64,000 nucleotides of DNA from Deltaproteobacteria bacterium (GTDB lineage: Bacteria > Desulfobacterota > DSM-4660 > Desulfatiglandales > Desulfatiglandaceae), in NCBI GenBank assembly GCA_021737785.1, contig JAIPDI010000011.1:42670-106669 (forward strand), written 5' to 3'. Below the pieces are notes generated by a model, which made no database searches, was not told where the DNA came from, and saw only the letters and a program-made list of their open reading frames with translations. Shown piece by piece: positions 26,201 to 34,474 of this stretch (positions are counted from its first letter, which is position 1; every line of letters begins with the position of its first letter). Made by a program: the position numbers and the translations under genes.

Positions 26201-28645
26201 TCACGCCTTCACCAGCTTCACCGGCGTATTCCACCAGATCGGATAGCCGCTGACAGGGTCTTCCCCTGCCTGGACAACGGCATGGGGATTCACCCCCTTT
26301 CCCTTCAGGAATTCGTCGTAGCCGGTGTGTCCGAAACCTAAGGGCATGTACACAATACCGGGCATGGCCCCTTCAAAGATATCCACGCGGGCCCGCACCT
26401 CTCCGACAGGAGATTGGACAGTCACCAGATCGCCCTGTTTGAAACCGTATTTTGCAGCGGTTTTCGGATTGATCGCGGCAAAAGACATATCCTTCAAGAG
26501 CTGGTGGTCAAAAATGGTCTTGTACAGGAACGGCGGGCTCGGTATCCACCCACTGGCCAGATTGATCATCCCATATGGGAGCATGGTCAGCGGATAGGCA
26601 GAGCGATCGTCTCCTTTTGCGGCGGCATAATGGGCCATGCAGGCCTCGTCACCCCGGATCGCAATCCCCATATCCTTGGCCGAGCCGCCCCGGATCGCCT
26701 GTTCGATGTGCTGACTGTAAAATTCGAACCGGCCGCTGGGGGTTTTGAAAAGCCCTGACCAGTCTCTCGGCTGGCCTACCGGACGATACCAGATGCCTCC
26801 GCGAACCAGCTTCTTCCACATGTCGTCAAAGGATTTATGGTCCGATTCGGCCTGTTTTCCCGCAGCCGGGTATTTCCAGGCGGGCGACTTGGCATTAAAG
26901 GCGGTTAATCCGCCGCCCGCATCAAAAAGCCCTTTTGCCCGCTCTTTCAATACATCCTCGAAGCTTTTCCATGGAAAGGCCGAGCCGACCGATTCAGCGA
27001 TCGCATTGGCCAGCGCCATAATGGTATCCCCGCTGTTTCGTGTGTCGTAAATGGGCTTGACCACCGGTTTTAATACACCGTAGGAGGGATATTGCAGCCC
27101 CACAGGCCACACAATGTCATCCATTTTCTCGAGATAGGTGCAGTCCGGAAGAATCAGGTCAGCCATATTGGCTGTCTCATCCCGATAGGGGGAGAAACTG
27201 ATGATAAATGGAATCTTTGTCAGTGCACGCCTGAAGCTGCCCGCGTCAGGGAGGGTAAATGCGGGATTGGCCGAGAATACCAGGAGTGTGTCGATCGGTG
27301 ATCTGGGACTGCGGTTGATGGCATCTGCAAATTTATGGATCAGACTGTGGGTGAATGGATACTTTTTGGTGCCCGCCTGATCGAGTCTCGGCTTCTTGAG
27401 ACCCTCCCTCGCGATATGATCCGGGGCAACCTCAGGCAGGGGGCTCAGGGGAAGCGGGTCAGGCAGAAGTACCCCCCCCGGTCGATTGATCCTCCCTGCA
27501 AGGGCGTTCAGGCTTTGAACGGCCATAAACCCATACAGGCTGCCGTTCAGTTCATTCTTGTCTTTTCCATAAATGGCGACGGGGGCCTTGGCACCCATAA
27601 ATTTTGCAGCCAGTTTCACGATCACGCCCGGCTTGAGTCCGGTAATTCGGGAGACCTGCTCAGGAGAATAGTCTTTGAGAACCATCGTCTTGAAACCGGT
27701 TCGAACCATCCCATCCAGCGACTGCCAGTCGTCGAATCCAAAGGTGTGCTCGGACAAAAACCCCTTGTCATACCTTCCTGATCTGATGATCACATGGGCG
27801 AGCCCCAGGGCCAACGCAGTATCGGTTCCAGGGTTCGGCGCCACCCACAGGTCCGCCTTTGACGCGGTGTTGGATGCGCGGGACTCCACCTGAACAATCC
27901 GGGCCTTCTGCTCTGCCGGGTTGGCGTCATGCCACATGCCCCATGCATTCATTATCCTGCCGGGCGCTCCCCAGCCCTCCAGGAGGCCGCAGCCGAAACT
28001 CAAGATAAAATCGGAATTTTCAAGATCATACGCAATGGGCGCATCTCTCCCCTGCATTACGATATTCCCCATCCGATACATGTCGGACACAGAGGGGGGT
28101 CTGACGTGATTGGGGCTGCCCACGGCCTGCATGAGACGTTCGATCAGGACCGATACGGTGGTTCCCTCACGGTTACCGTCCACAGCGGCAATCGACTCCG
28201 GCCTCCCCGCCTTCCGTAGGGCGGAGATCCTGCCGGCGGCCATATCAAAGGCCTCCTTCCAGCTGATCCTTTGAAATTCACCCGAGCCTCTCATCCCCAC
28301 CCGCTTCATGGGTCCGGTAAACCTCAGAGACTCATCGTAGAGCAGTTGCAGCCCGCCCATGCCGACCGGGCAGATGCTGCCGGAGTTGACAGGATAGTCT
28401 GACCGGCCCTCAATCTTTACGGCCCGGTCTTCCACCTTTCGCACTGAAATGCCGCAGCCCCCGGGGCACAGGGTGCATACAGAATTGACCTCGGAGAATT
28501 CGCCGGTCGGCGGATCAGGCACCCACGACCAGTTCTGGGTCCATATGGCAACATCATCCGTAAACTTCCAGGGAAGCGGGGTTACCTGGATGCCCACCAC
28601 CCCGCCGACGACAGATGCGATGAAGTTTCTTCTGGTTAATTTCAT
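26201..28645 (-). CDS. qrcB: Qrc complex molybdopterin-oxidoreductase-like subunit QrcB
   Basis: An 814-residue periplasmic protein. It opens with a Tat signal (KLTRRNFIASVVGG). One N-terminal cluster motif follows: CTLCPGGCGISV and then NSGSICPVG. The rest keeps the fold of the formate dehydrogenase/DMSO reductase family, with the dinucleotide-binding C-terminal domain (GDLVTVQSPVGEVRARV). Studied QrcB proteins contain no molybdenum and act as electron-transfer scaffolds. The ATG at 28645 is chosen for its ribosome site (AGGGGA) and Tat motif; it overlaps the region just after the qrcA stop. Confidence 0.94.
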   Translation of the reverse strand: MKLTRRNFIASVVGGVVGIQVTPLPWKFTDDVAIWTQNWSWVPDPPTGEFSEVNSVCTLCPGGCGISVRKVEDRAVKIEGRSDYPVNSGSICPVGMGGLQLLYDESLRFTGPMKRVGMRGSGEFQRISWKEAFDMAAGRISALRKAGRPESIAAVDGNREGTTVSVLIERLMQAVGSPNHVRPPSVSDMYRMGNIVMQGRDAPIAYDLENSDFILSFGCGLLEGWGAPGRIMNAWGMWHDANPAEQKARIVQVESRASNTASKADLWVAPNPGTDTALALGLAHVIIRSGRYDKGFLSEHTFGFDDWQSLDGMVRTGFKTMVLKDYSPEQVSRITGLKPGVIVKLAAKFMGAKAPVAIYGKDKNELNGSLYGFMAVQSLNALAGRINRPGGVLLPDPLPLSPLPEVAPDHIAREGLKKPRLDQAGTKKYPFTHSLIHKFADAINRSPRSPIDTLLVFSANPAFTLPDAGSFRRALTKIPFIISFSPYRDETANMADLILPDCTYLEKMDDIVWPVGLQYPSYGVLKPVVKPIYDTRNSGDTIMALANAIAESVGSAFPWKSFEDVLKERAKGLFDAGGGLTAFNAKSPAWKYPAAGKQAESDHKSFDDMWKKLVRGGIWYRPVGQPRDWSGLFKTPSGRFEFYSQHIEQAIRGGSAKDMGIAIRGDEACMAHYAAAKGDDRSAYPLTMLPYGMINLASGWIPSPPFLYKTIFDHQLLKDMSFAAINPKTAAKYGFKQGDLVTVQSPVGEVRARVDIFEGAMPGIVYMPLGFGHTGYDEFLKGKGVNPHAVVQAGEDPVSGYPIWWNTPVKLVKA

Positions 28646-28658
28646 AGTCATCTTCCCC

Positions 28659-29381
28659 TTATTTATGACATACAAAACAGGCGTTGTTCTGTTCCTGTCC
28701 CATCTTGGTGTGGCACTCGGCGCAGTCATCCATCTTCATACGATCCGACGGCTTTTTGTTCCAATAGAAACCGGAGATGCGTTTACCCCAGATATCCCTG
28801 CTGTACCCGGTCAACCGGTTTTCAAAATACAAGGGAAGTTTTTTATTGTCGGCAAAGTCCCCGTGACAGGTGTCGCATGCAACCTCCCCCATTTTGACGT
28901 GAGCGATATGGCTGAAGTAGACGCAGTCGGGCTGTTGTGAATAGACGAGCCAGGGGATCTGTTCTTCAGTTTCGACATATCGTTTCAAGAAGTCTTTTTC
29001 TTCCGGGGTTTCTCCAAGGGGGGATTCAGGGTCGTCATGACATTCGGTGCACTTCCCGAGTTTCGGGATGCCGACGAAAGTCCCGTCTTCGCGGAACTCA
29101 TGACAGTACAAGCACTGATCTTTTTTTGTTTCGCCCTCTATACCGATATCCGGGTTCAGATGCAGCGCATGATTGAAATTGATGGGTTGGGCCTGCTTGG
29201 AATAGAGCACCTGGGGAAAGATGACCCACCCCACAATCAACGCTGCAATCAGCCCGATGAGAAAGAAGCTGACATCCTGAATCGCAACGTTAATATTCAA
29301 CCATTTTGGGAAAAAACCGGCAGGAGAAGAGGTGCCCCCACTTTGAGAAGGCCTTTTGGAGGAATTCGCTGGATTTTTCAT
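28659..29381 (-). CDS. qrcA: Qrc complex multihaem cytochrome c QrcA
   Basis: A 240-residue cytochrome anchored by one N-terminal membrane helix (about 38-58). It receives electrons from periplasmic tetrahaem cytochromes reduced by hydrogenases and formate dehydrogenases. Five CxxCH sites are visible: CLYCH (90), CTECH (111), CDTCH (169), CAECH (220) and CFVCH (235). A further Cys at 153 sits in CVYFSH, which is not a standard site but could serve a sixth haem, as QrcA is described as hexahaem. It is the first gene of the operon and carries a promoter upstream. Confidence 0.93.
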   Translation of the reverse strand: MKNPANSSKRPSQSGGTSSPAGFFPKWLNINVAIQDVSFFLIGLIAALIVGWVIFPQVLYSKQAQPINFNHALHLNPDIGIEGETKKDQCLYCHEFREDGTFVGIPKLGKCTECHDDPESPLGETPEEKDFLKRYVETEEQIPWLVYSQQPDCVYFSHIAHVKMGEVACDTCHGDFADNKKLPLYFENRLTGYSRDIWGKRISGFYWNKKPSDRMKMDDCAECHTKMGQEQNNACFVCHK

Positions 29382-29442
29382 GATTGTTAAGCCTCTTACA
29401 TCGGGTTTAAGGTTAATGACTAAGGGGCCAACAGCTGTTGCG

Positions 29443-29472
29443 TATTTACCTAACTGCTCCGCGCTTTGTCAA
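29443..29472 (-). promoter_or_regulatory. Probable promoter of the qrc operon
   Basis: On the minus strand TTGACA (29472-29467) and TAAATA (29448-29443) are 18 nt apart. The site lies between the rpsU stop and qrcA, giving a leader of about 55 nt. Confidence 0.5.
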
Positions 29473-29509
29473 GGGAAAAACAATGTCCCCGGGAATTGGG
29501 ATTCAGAGG

Positions 29510-29695
29510 CTAGAAGCGCTTGACCCGTTTGCGGCGTCTCTTGGCCGCCTTGGCCTGTTTTTTCTTCTTCTGGACGCTGGGTTTGTCATAAAACCGCCTC
29601 TCCTTGATCTCGGAAAAGAACCCCTCTTTGGTCAATTTTCGTTTAAGGTCTTTGATTGCCTTTTCGATCTGATTGTCGCGAACCACTACTTTCAT
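29510..29695 (-). CDS. rpsU: 30S ribosomal protein S21
   Basis: A 61-residue basic protein. It starts MKVVVRDNQIEKAIKDLKRK, continues with FSEIKERRFYDKP, and ends in a Lys/Arg-rich tail, all typical of bacterial S21. S21 acts in the 30S subunit near the platform during initiation. A ribosome site (GAAAGGG) is 9 nt upstream. A hairpin and a terminator-like structure lie between it and the next upstream small ORF, so expression may be regulated in its leader. Confidence 0.97.
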   Translation of the reverse strand: MKVVVRDNQIEKAIKDLKRKLTKEGFFSEIKERRFYDKPSVQKKKKQAKAAKRRRKRVKRF

Positions 29696-29726
29696 AATTT
29701 GCGCACCCTTTCTGTATTTGGATTGT

Positions 29727-29759
29727 CCCGCAACACCCTAATATGGGTCGTGGTGCGGG
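29727..29759 (-). promoter_or_regulatory. Hairpin in the rpsU leader
   Basis: CCCGCACCACGACCC and GGGTGTTGCGGG can pair around an ATATTA loop, about 30 nt before the rpsU start. It has no T-run. A protein-binding or attenuation role is possible but unproven. Confidence 0.45.
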
Positions 29760-29784
29760 CTTTGATGTTATCCGGAAATAAAAA

Positions 29785-29815
29785 AAAGCACCTCGGTCGT
29801 ACCTGAGATGCTTTT
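29785..29815 (-). terminator. Intrinsic terminator between small ORF and rpsU
   Basis: On the minus strand an AAAGCATCTC...GAGGTGCTTT stem is followed by TTTTTTTATTT. It would end the transcript of the 49-codon ORF, or act as an attenuator for rpsU. Confidence 0.8.
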
Positions 29816-29855
29816 CCCTGCCTAAAAACCAAAATCCGCCGGTGTGGCGGGCGTA

Positions 29856-30005
29856 TCATGCGACGGTCATAAGAACATCTGATGATACCTCTCTGTTAGT
29901 AATAAAAAGGGGTTGGAAGCACTCATAGATTCCGGGGGTTATCATGAATTGATTGAGACCGGAAGCCTTTATGGCATTCTTCTCGGACGGTAGACTCCCG
30001 ATCAT
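29856..30005 (-). CDS. Unknown 49-residue protein upstream of rpsU
   Basis: A 49-codon ORF (begins MIGSLPSEKNAIKASG, ends SSDVLMTVA) with a complete set of expression signals: a near-consensus promoter 50-60 nt upstream, a ribosome site (AAAGGGGGTG, 8-9 nt before the ATG) and an intrinsic terminator 40 nt after the stop. It has one Cys, no membrane helix and mixed composition. I do not recognise it. It may be a real small protein or a leader ORF whose translation influences the terminator ahead of rpsU. It is the only frame here with such signals. Confidence 0.55.
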   Translation of the reverse strand: MIGSLPSEKNAIKASGLNQFMITPGIYECFQPLFITNREVSSDVLMTVA

Positions 30006-30062
30006 TTAAAATTCACCCCCTTTGCCTTCCTGATTTTATAGAAACTTACTTGAAACCGTTTA

Positions 30063-30091
30063 ATAATATTGATTGAATGGGTCGTTGTCAA
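30063..30091 (-). promoter_or_regulatory. Strong sigma-70 promoter before the small ORF/rpsU
   Basis: Minus strand TTGACA (30091-30086), 17-nt spacer, TATTAT (30068-30063). This is one of the best matches to consensus in the window. Confidence 0.8.
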
Positions 30092-30248
30092 TCTTTTTCT
30101 TTTGTCATTTTTTTCAGTGCATCGTTAAACCGCCAGCCCCTGTGGATTATCCATTACCGCTACTGAAAAAGGGTTCCCGCGCATCCCGATGATAGGGGAT
30201 TATGAACGATCGTCCAACTGCTTTCCATCCATGAGAAACCCCCATTCT

Positions 30249-31643
30249 CTATCCTCTCCGGAGCACCAGCCTGGCAACGGCTTCAATATGATAGGTGTGG
30301 GGAAACATGTCAACCGGCTGGATTTCCTGTACATCGTAGGAAGCGGCCATCACGGCCAGGTCCCTGGCCAATGTCGCCGGATTGCATGAGATATAGACAA
30401 TTTTTTCCGGCGATAACGTCATGACCTGTGCCAGTACGTCTTTGTGCATGCCTGCCCGGGGCGGATCGATGATGAGGAGGTCCGGCGAAGCTGATATTTC
30501 CCTTAACTTTTCTCTGATGTCCCCGCATAGGAAGCGACAGTTGGTAATGCCGTTCTCACGGGCGTTCATTTCAGCATCCGATGTGGCGCTCCTGTTGATC
30601 TCAATGCCGGTGACGTCCCGGACCCTGTGGGCCAGGAAAAGGGGGATGGTTCCGGTGCCGCTATACAGGTCAAGCACTGATTCAGATCCCTTCAGGTCTG
30701 CATAACGGACCACGGTTTCATACAACCGTTCGGCTCCCCTGGAATTGGTCTGAAAAAAGGAGTTGGCCGAGATTCTGAAATTAAAAGGGCCTATTTTGTC
30801 ATTGATATATCCATCCCCGAAGAGGACGGTTTCGCGCTCACCGACGGCGATGGATGCCCCCCGGCTGTTGATGTTGTTGACCACGGTGGCAACCCTTTCA
30901 AACCTATCGGTCATAAGATCGGCCAGGGGCTGAACCAGATCCTGCCGCTCTTCCGATGTGACGATATTGACCATCCACTCATTCCATGCTTCGGAATAGC
31001 GGATCGTCAGGTAACGCCAGAACCCCTGATGGGTCTTGAGACCATATACCGGGATCCCGGAGTCCCTGGCGTACTGCCTCACCAGGTCCATGATCCGGTT
31101 GCCCATATCCTGCTGAAGGAGACACGCCTCAATATCAATGACCTTCTGAAAGGCCCCGGGCACATGAAGACCCAAGGCGAAATCACCTTCTGGTTTCCGC
31201 CGATCCAGCTCATGGGGGAGATACCATCGCCGGTCGGAGAATGTGAATTCCATCTTGTTTCTGTAAGCGAATCTCTTTTCAGAAGGGAGGGCAGGATGAA
31301 CGGTCACCTGCTTCAGGCCCCCGATATGCTCAAGGGCCTCCGTCACGTGATCCCTCTTATAAATCAACTGCTTTTCATAGGCCACCTGCTGCCACTGGCA
31401 CCCGCCGCAGTATCCGAAATAGGGGCAGGGGGCCGTCACCCGGTCCGGAGAGGGGAAGAGAAGTTCCACCATGCCCGCCTCGGCATAATCCCGCTTTTTC
31501 TTATAGATCCTGGCTGTTATTCGATCGCCCGGCACCCCGCCCTGAACAAAGACGACAAGCCCGTCCGACCGGCCGAGTCCCCTCCCGCCATAGGCCATCC
31601 CATCTATGGTGAGCGCGATGATATCGCCTTTACGCAGTGCCAT
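30249..31643 (-). CDS. rlmD: 23S rRNA (uracil-5-)-methyltransferase, RlmD/RumA type
   Basis: A 464-residue RNA methyltransferase. It has an N-terminal TRAM domain (about 5-60), four Cys for a [4Fe-4S] cluster (CPYFGYCGGCQW near 72-83 plus CLLQQ near 167), and a C-terminal SAM domain (VLDLYSGTGTIPLFLA; DPPRAGMHKDVL; the catalytic Cys in IVYISCNPATLARDL). This combination defines the RumA/RlmD/TrmA family. The exact target base (U1939 or U747) cannot be fixed by eye. It has its own upstream promoter candidate. Confidence 0.9.
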   Translation of the reverse strand: MALRKGDIIALTIDGMAYGGRGLGRSDGLVVFVQGGVPGDRITARIYKKKRDYAEAGMVELLFPSPDRVTAPCPYFGYCGGCQWQQVAYEKQLIYKRDHVTEALEHIGGLKQVTVHPALPSEKRFAYRNKMEFTFSDRRWYLPHELDRRKPEGDFALGLHVPGAFQKVIDIEACLLQQDMGNRIMDLVRQYARDSGIPVYGLKTHQGFWRYLTIRYSEAWNEWMVNIVTSEERQDLVQPLADLMTDRFERVATVVNNINSRGASIAVGERETVLFGDGYINDKIGPFNFRISANSFFQTNSRGAERLYETVVRYADLKGSESVLDLYSGTGTIPLFLAHRVRDVTGIEINRSATSDAEMNARENGITNCRFLCGDIREKLREISASPDLLIIDPPRAGMHKDVLAQVMTLSPEKIVYISCNPATLARDLAVMAASYDVQEIQPVDMFPHTYHIEAVARLVLRRG

Positions 31644-31745
31644 CTTTATCTTCTTCCGTAAGGGTTTTCAAAAACATATTGTTCTCCTTGGGATGATATC
31701 CTTAAGGTCTGGGCATGATCTTTCTCTCTATCCGTTTATCTTATA

Positions 31746-31774
31746 ATCGTAGCGCATAATATCGATGCAGGCAA
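31746..31774 (-). promoter_or_regulatory. Candidate promoter of rlmD
   Basis: Minus strand TTGCCT (31774-31769) and TACGAT (31751-31746), 17 nt apart. It follows directly after the terminator-like end of the structured element. Confidence 0.4.
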
Positions 31775-31779
31775 TCGGT

Positions 31780-31905
31780 AAAAAAGAACCCCAAAGGCGG
31801 CCTTACGGCCGCAATCAAATGGGTTCCACCTAAGTCCCAGAAGCTTTCTGGACGCCCAAGGGCAAACTTCTTCGCACTTGCAGAGAAGTTACAGACAAGA
31901 GCTTA
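31780..31905 (-). ncRNA. Structured intergenic element, copy B (possible small RNA)
   Basis: The partner of the segment at 14263-14385, sharing TCTGTAACTTCTCTGCAA, GTGCGAAGAAG, TGCCC/TGGGCGTC, GGGACTTAGGTG and GCGGCCGTAAGGCCGC. Short stems can form (CTTCT/AGAAG, TTGCCC/GGGCG, CCAGAA/TTCTGG). The last GC hairpin is followed by CTTTGGGGTTC and T6, which looks like an intrinsic terminator, so this copy may be an autonomous RNA gene read on the minus strand. No named RNA family is claimed. Confidence 0.5.
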
Positions 31906-32088
31906 AAGGCCCGAGCCATGGGAAACGTGCGCAGCTCTGGGAGATCCGTTAACGTCCGGCCGATGTGCGCTTGCGCTTTCCGGGTTTTTTATTGTCGAGG
32001 GGAGAAAATGGTGATACCCTGATTCTCCAGATGCCCGGGCCTCTGAATCTTCCAGGGACTGTTCCGGCCTCAGTGAGGACGCCGCCCC

Positions 32089-32973
32089 ATGCATGATATC
32101 AATTATTTTCACGAGCACGAACTCAAGGAACATGATTTCTTAGGTTGCTGCAAAGACTGTCAAAACAGTCTTAATATCATCCAACCCCATGTCCTGGCCT
32201 TTGCCGAGAGGATCCGGAAATATACCCGGGAGATGCTTGAAAGGCTGGCCCCGGACGAACTCTACCAGCTATACCAGCTTCTGGATGATCTGGCCCACCT
32301 CGAGGTGGGTGCGCACCTTGCCCATCTGATCCTGGAAGGAGCGGAGATCAAGGCCGTGCTCCCGTTAATCCGGTCCTATTATACCACCTTTTTTTCCATT
32401 CACGAGATGCACCTGGCAAAACAGCTGATCGCCTCCCAAGATCCCTGGGAGACCCTTGGCAAGTTTCCCCTCTATCCCCGATACGAGTCCCTGATCAGGA
32501 CGCAGGTGGAGACCCTGCCCGGCCTGGCCGGCCGTAGGATAGCCTTTGTCGGCTGCGGCCCGGTACCCATGAGTCTGATCCTCATGAACCGTTTCTACCA
32601 GACGCGATCCCTGGGCCTGGAGTCGGCCGGGGAGAGCATGGGCCTGGGCAGGGAAGTGATTCGATCTCTGGGCCTGGAGAAAGACATTGAAATCGTTCAT
32701 GGAGATGATTTCCTGCTCAGGGACCTGGAGTGGAACGCGGTTCTGGTTGCAGCCCTGGCAGAACCGAAAGAGAGGATCTTTCAACATCTGAGAGGCATTC
32801 TGATAGAAAAAGACAGGAACATCCCCGTCATTTACAGGACCTATACCGGAATGAGGGCTGTACTGCACGCGCCGGTAACCGCCGATGATGTGACGGGTTT
32901 CCGCACAATCAAGAAGGTGTTTCCCACGGGCCGGGTCAACAACACCACGATCTTTGCCGAGTTGGCGAGGTGA
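32089..32973 (+). CDS. Nicotianamine-synthase-like aminobutanoyltransferase, copy 1
   Basis: A 294-residue protein of the nicotianamine synthase superfamily, enzymes that join the aminobutanoyl part of SAM to an amino group to make metal chelators (plant nicotianamine, archaeal thermonicotianamine, staphylopine precursor). The N-terminal helical domain is followed by a Rossmann core with FVGCGPVPMSLILMN, where plants have a VGSGPLPLT-type motif. VAALAEPKERIFQHLRGIL and the C-terminal GMRAVLHAPV...VFPTGRVNNTTIFAEL also match the family layout. It overlaps copy 2 by 4 nt, and no opine dehydrogenase, racemase or metal transporter lies nearby. Confidence 0.75.
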   Translation: MHDINYFHEHELKEHDFLGCCKDCQNSLNIIQPHVLAFAERIRKYTREMLERLAPDELYQLYQLLDDLAHLEVGAHLAHLILEGAEIKAVLPLIRSYYTTFFSIHEMHLAKQLIASQDPWETLGKFPLYPRYESLIRTQVETLPGLAGRRIAFVGCGPVPMSLILMNRFYQTRSLGLESAGESMGLGREVIRSLGLEKDIEIVHGDDFLLRDLEWNAVLVAALAEPKERIFQHLRGILIEKDRNIPVIYRTYTGMRAVLHAPVTADDVTGFRTIKKVFPTGRVNNTTIFAELAR

Positions 32974-33791
32974 TGGATTCTGAATTCCAGGTCATCAAGA
33001 AGGAACTTCTTCAAGTGGATGCCGCACTTCAGGGGCTGGCCAAGGACAAGATTGAAAAGGCGCCCCATGAGATCTATGACGTTTATCTTGAAAGACTCAA
33101 CCGCCTGGCCGCAGCCCCTGTGCCGGATCACGTGGTCCGGAGGCTCGTTACGGATGGTGATCTTAAACCTGCCATTGCGCGCATTTCCGGGCTGAAGCGA
33201 CAAAACGGTCTGCGTCTGGAGATCCGGTGCGCAAGATCGATAATGTCCGATGCTGACCCATGGGCCGCTCTCCAACAATTCGTCTACTACCCCAATTACC
33301 AGGCCCTGGCCCGGATGGAATATGGGGGGGCGGGGCTTCATGCCGGGGACAGGGTGGTCTTTTTAGGGAGCGGCCCGCTCCCGTTGAGCCTTATCTGCCT
33401 TTCGAGACAGTACGGTATCGAAGGGGTTGGGTTAGAACAGGAAGAGGGACGTGCCGCGCTTTCAAGAGGAGTGATCAACAAGCTGGGGCTGAGGCATCAC
33501 ATCCAGATCCTTTGTGAAAACCACTTTTCGCTCCCCTTGAGGGAACCGTGCAGCCTCGTCATGATAGGGGCCGATGCCCTGCCGAAGGCAGAGATATTCG
33601 ACCATCTTGCAGGGATCCTTGCGCCGGGCCAGATGATTTCGTATCGGATCTATGAAAAGGGCCTGCGCCGGCTCTTTGATGTGGCGTCTGCCTTTGATCT
33701 TCCTCCGGAATTCAGGGAGTGCGGAAGGGTCCGGCCGGAACCACCGGTGAACAACACCTCTGTATTCGCCGTCAGAAGGGGTTGGCCATAA
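32970..33791 (+). CDS. Nicotianamine-synthase-like protein, copy 2
   Basis: A 273-residue paralogue of the preceding gene, translated from an overlapping ATGA. It has the same order: helical N-terminal half, then VVFLGSGPLPLSLICLSR (close to the plant motif), GVGLEQEEGRAALSRGVINKLGL, MIGADALPKAEIFDHLAGIL and a C-terminal RVRPEPPVNNTSVFAVRR. The two proteins are clearly related but far from identical, which suggests a heteromeric enzyme or two successive transfers. Product and substrate are unknown; a metallophore or a cofactor-like chelator is the inference. Confidence 0.72.
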   Translation: MMDSEFQVIKKELLQVDAALQGLAKDKIEKAPHEIYDVYLERLNRLAAAPVPDHVVRRLVTDGDLKPAIARISGLKRQNGLRLEIRCARSIMSDADPWAALQQFVYYPNYQALARMEYGGAGLHAGDRVVFLGSGPLPLSLICLSRQYGIEGVGLEQEEGRAALSRGVINKLGLRHHIQILCENHFSLPLREPCSLVMIGADALPKAEIFDHLAGILAPGQMISYRIYEKGLRRLFDVASAFDLPPEFRECGRVRPEPPVNNTSVFAVRRGWP

Positions 33792-33856
33792 GGCGGCTCC
33801 TGTTAATCATACCGTCTGCCAGGCCGATCCCCGAAGCTCGACATGACTGACCGGGA

Positions 33857-34072
33857 TTACCACGAATCTCCGAACATATCCTCTCCGCTATATTCAGGAC
33901 CGGGGCGCCCGATGTCGCTCTCCCAGCTTGGGGGCATATCCCTGTACGGCTGGTATCGCCATGCGTGGGGATCAAATTCCGAACGTAATTCCGAGCAGGA
34001 TGTCATGCAGAGGGTCAGCACCAGTAACAGTATCATTAGAATCGTCTTCGACTTCATTCTCCACACTTCCAT
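33857..34072 (-). CDS. Small lipoprotein of unknown function
   Basis: A 71-residue predicted lipoprotein. The signal KTILMILLLVLTLCMTSC ends in a lipobox with Cys near residue 26. The mature part is short, acidic and aromatic (SELRSEFDPHAWRYQPYRDM...). GGAGG lies 6 nt before the ATG at 34072; an ATG six codons later is an alternative. The gene is convergent with the nicotianamine-synthase-like pair, with 65 nt between stops. I recognise no family. A surface or periplasmic role follows only from the signal. Confidence 0.7.
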   Translation of the reverse strand: MEVWRMKSKTILMILLLVLTLCMTSCSELRSEFDPHAWRYQPYRDMPPSWESDIGRPGPEYSGEDMFGDSW

Positions 34073-34119
34073 TTCGAACCTCCAGTCTTATTCCCATAGG
34101 TCTGTAACTTCTCTTAAAT

Positions 34120-34265
34120 AGTGTCTGAACGAAAACCCGGAAATCCAAAAAGGATGGAATCGAAAACTTGGTTTTATTAATTTCAACTCTATTCCATCAA
34201 TTCGGAATTCCTCAGTTCGCAATTGTGCCTGAATCACGCCAAGGCGTGATTTTCGTTCAGGCACT
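34120..34265. mobile_element. MITE-like element with 16-bp terminal inverted repeats
   Basis: The left end AGTGTCTGAACGAAAA (34120-34135) and the reverse complement of the right end, AGTGCCTGAACGAAAA (34250-34265), match at 15 of 16 positions. The 146-bp interior has no coding frame. The right part forms a nested hairpin (AATCACGCC AA GGCGTGATT inside GTGCCTGAA...TTCAGGCAC). No target duplication was obvious. Confidence 0.6.
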
Positions 34266-34474
34266 GCCAAATATGCCGGGAAGGTAATTCCGTATGGGTC
34301 AAGCCCGCGCTTACATCCCCGTTAGGCAGGTCTCTTCGGAACTTTCGGGGGATACCCTGAAAAATCCGATCATGCGTCAAAAAAAAAGTGCAAAAATTAA
34401 AAAATCTGCCGATATACAGGATATAGACAATTCGATGAAGCGAATTTGCAATGCTTTTGTGAAGGAGACGGAGA

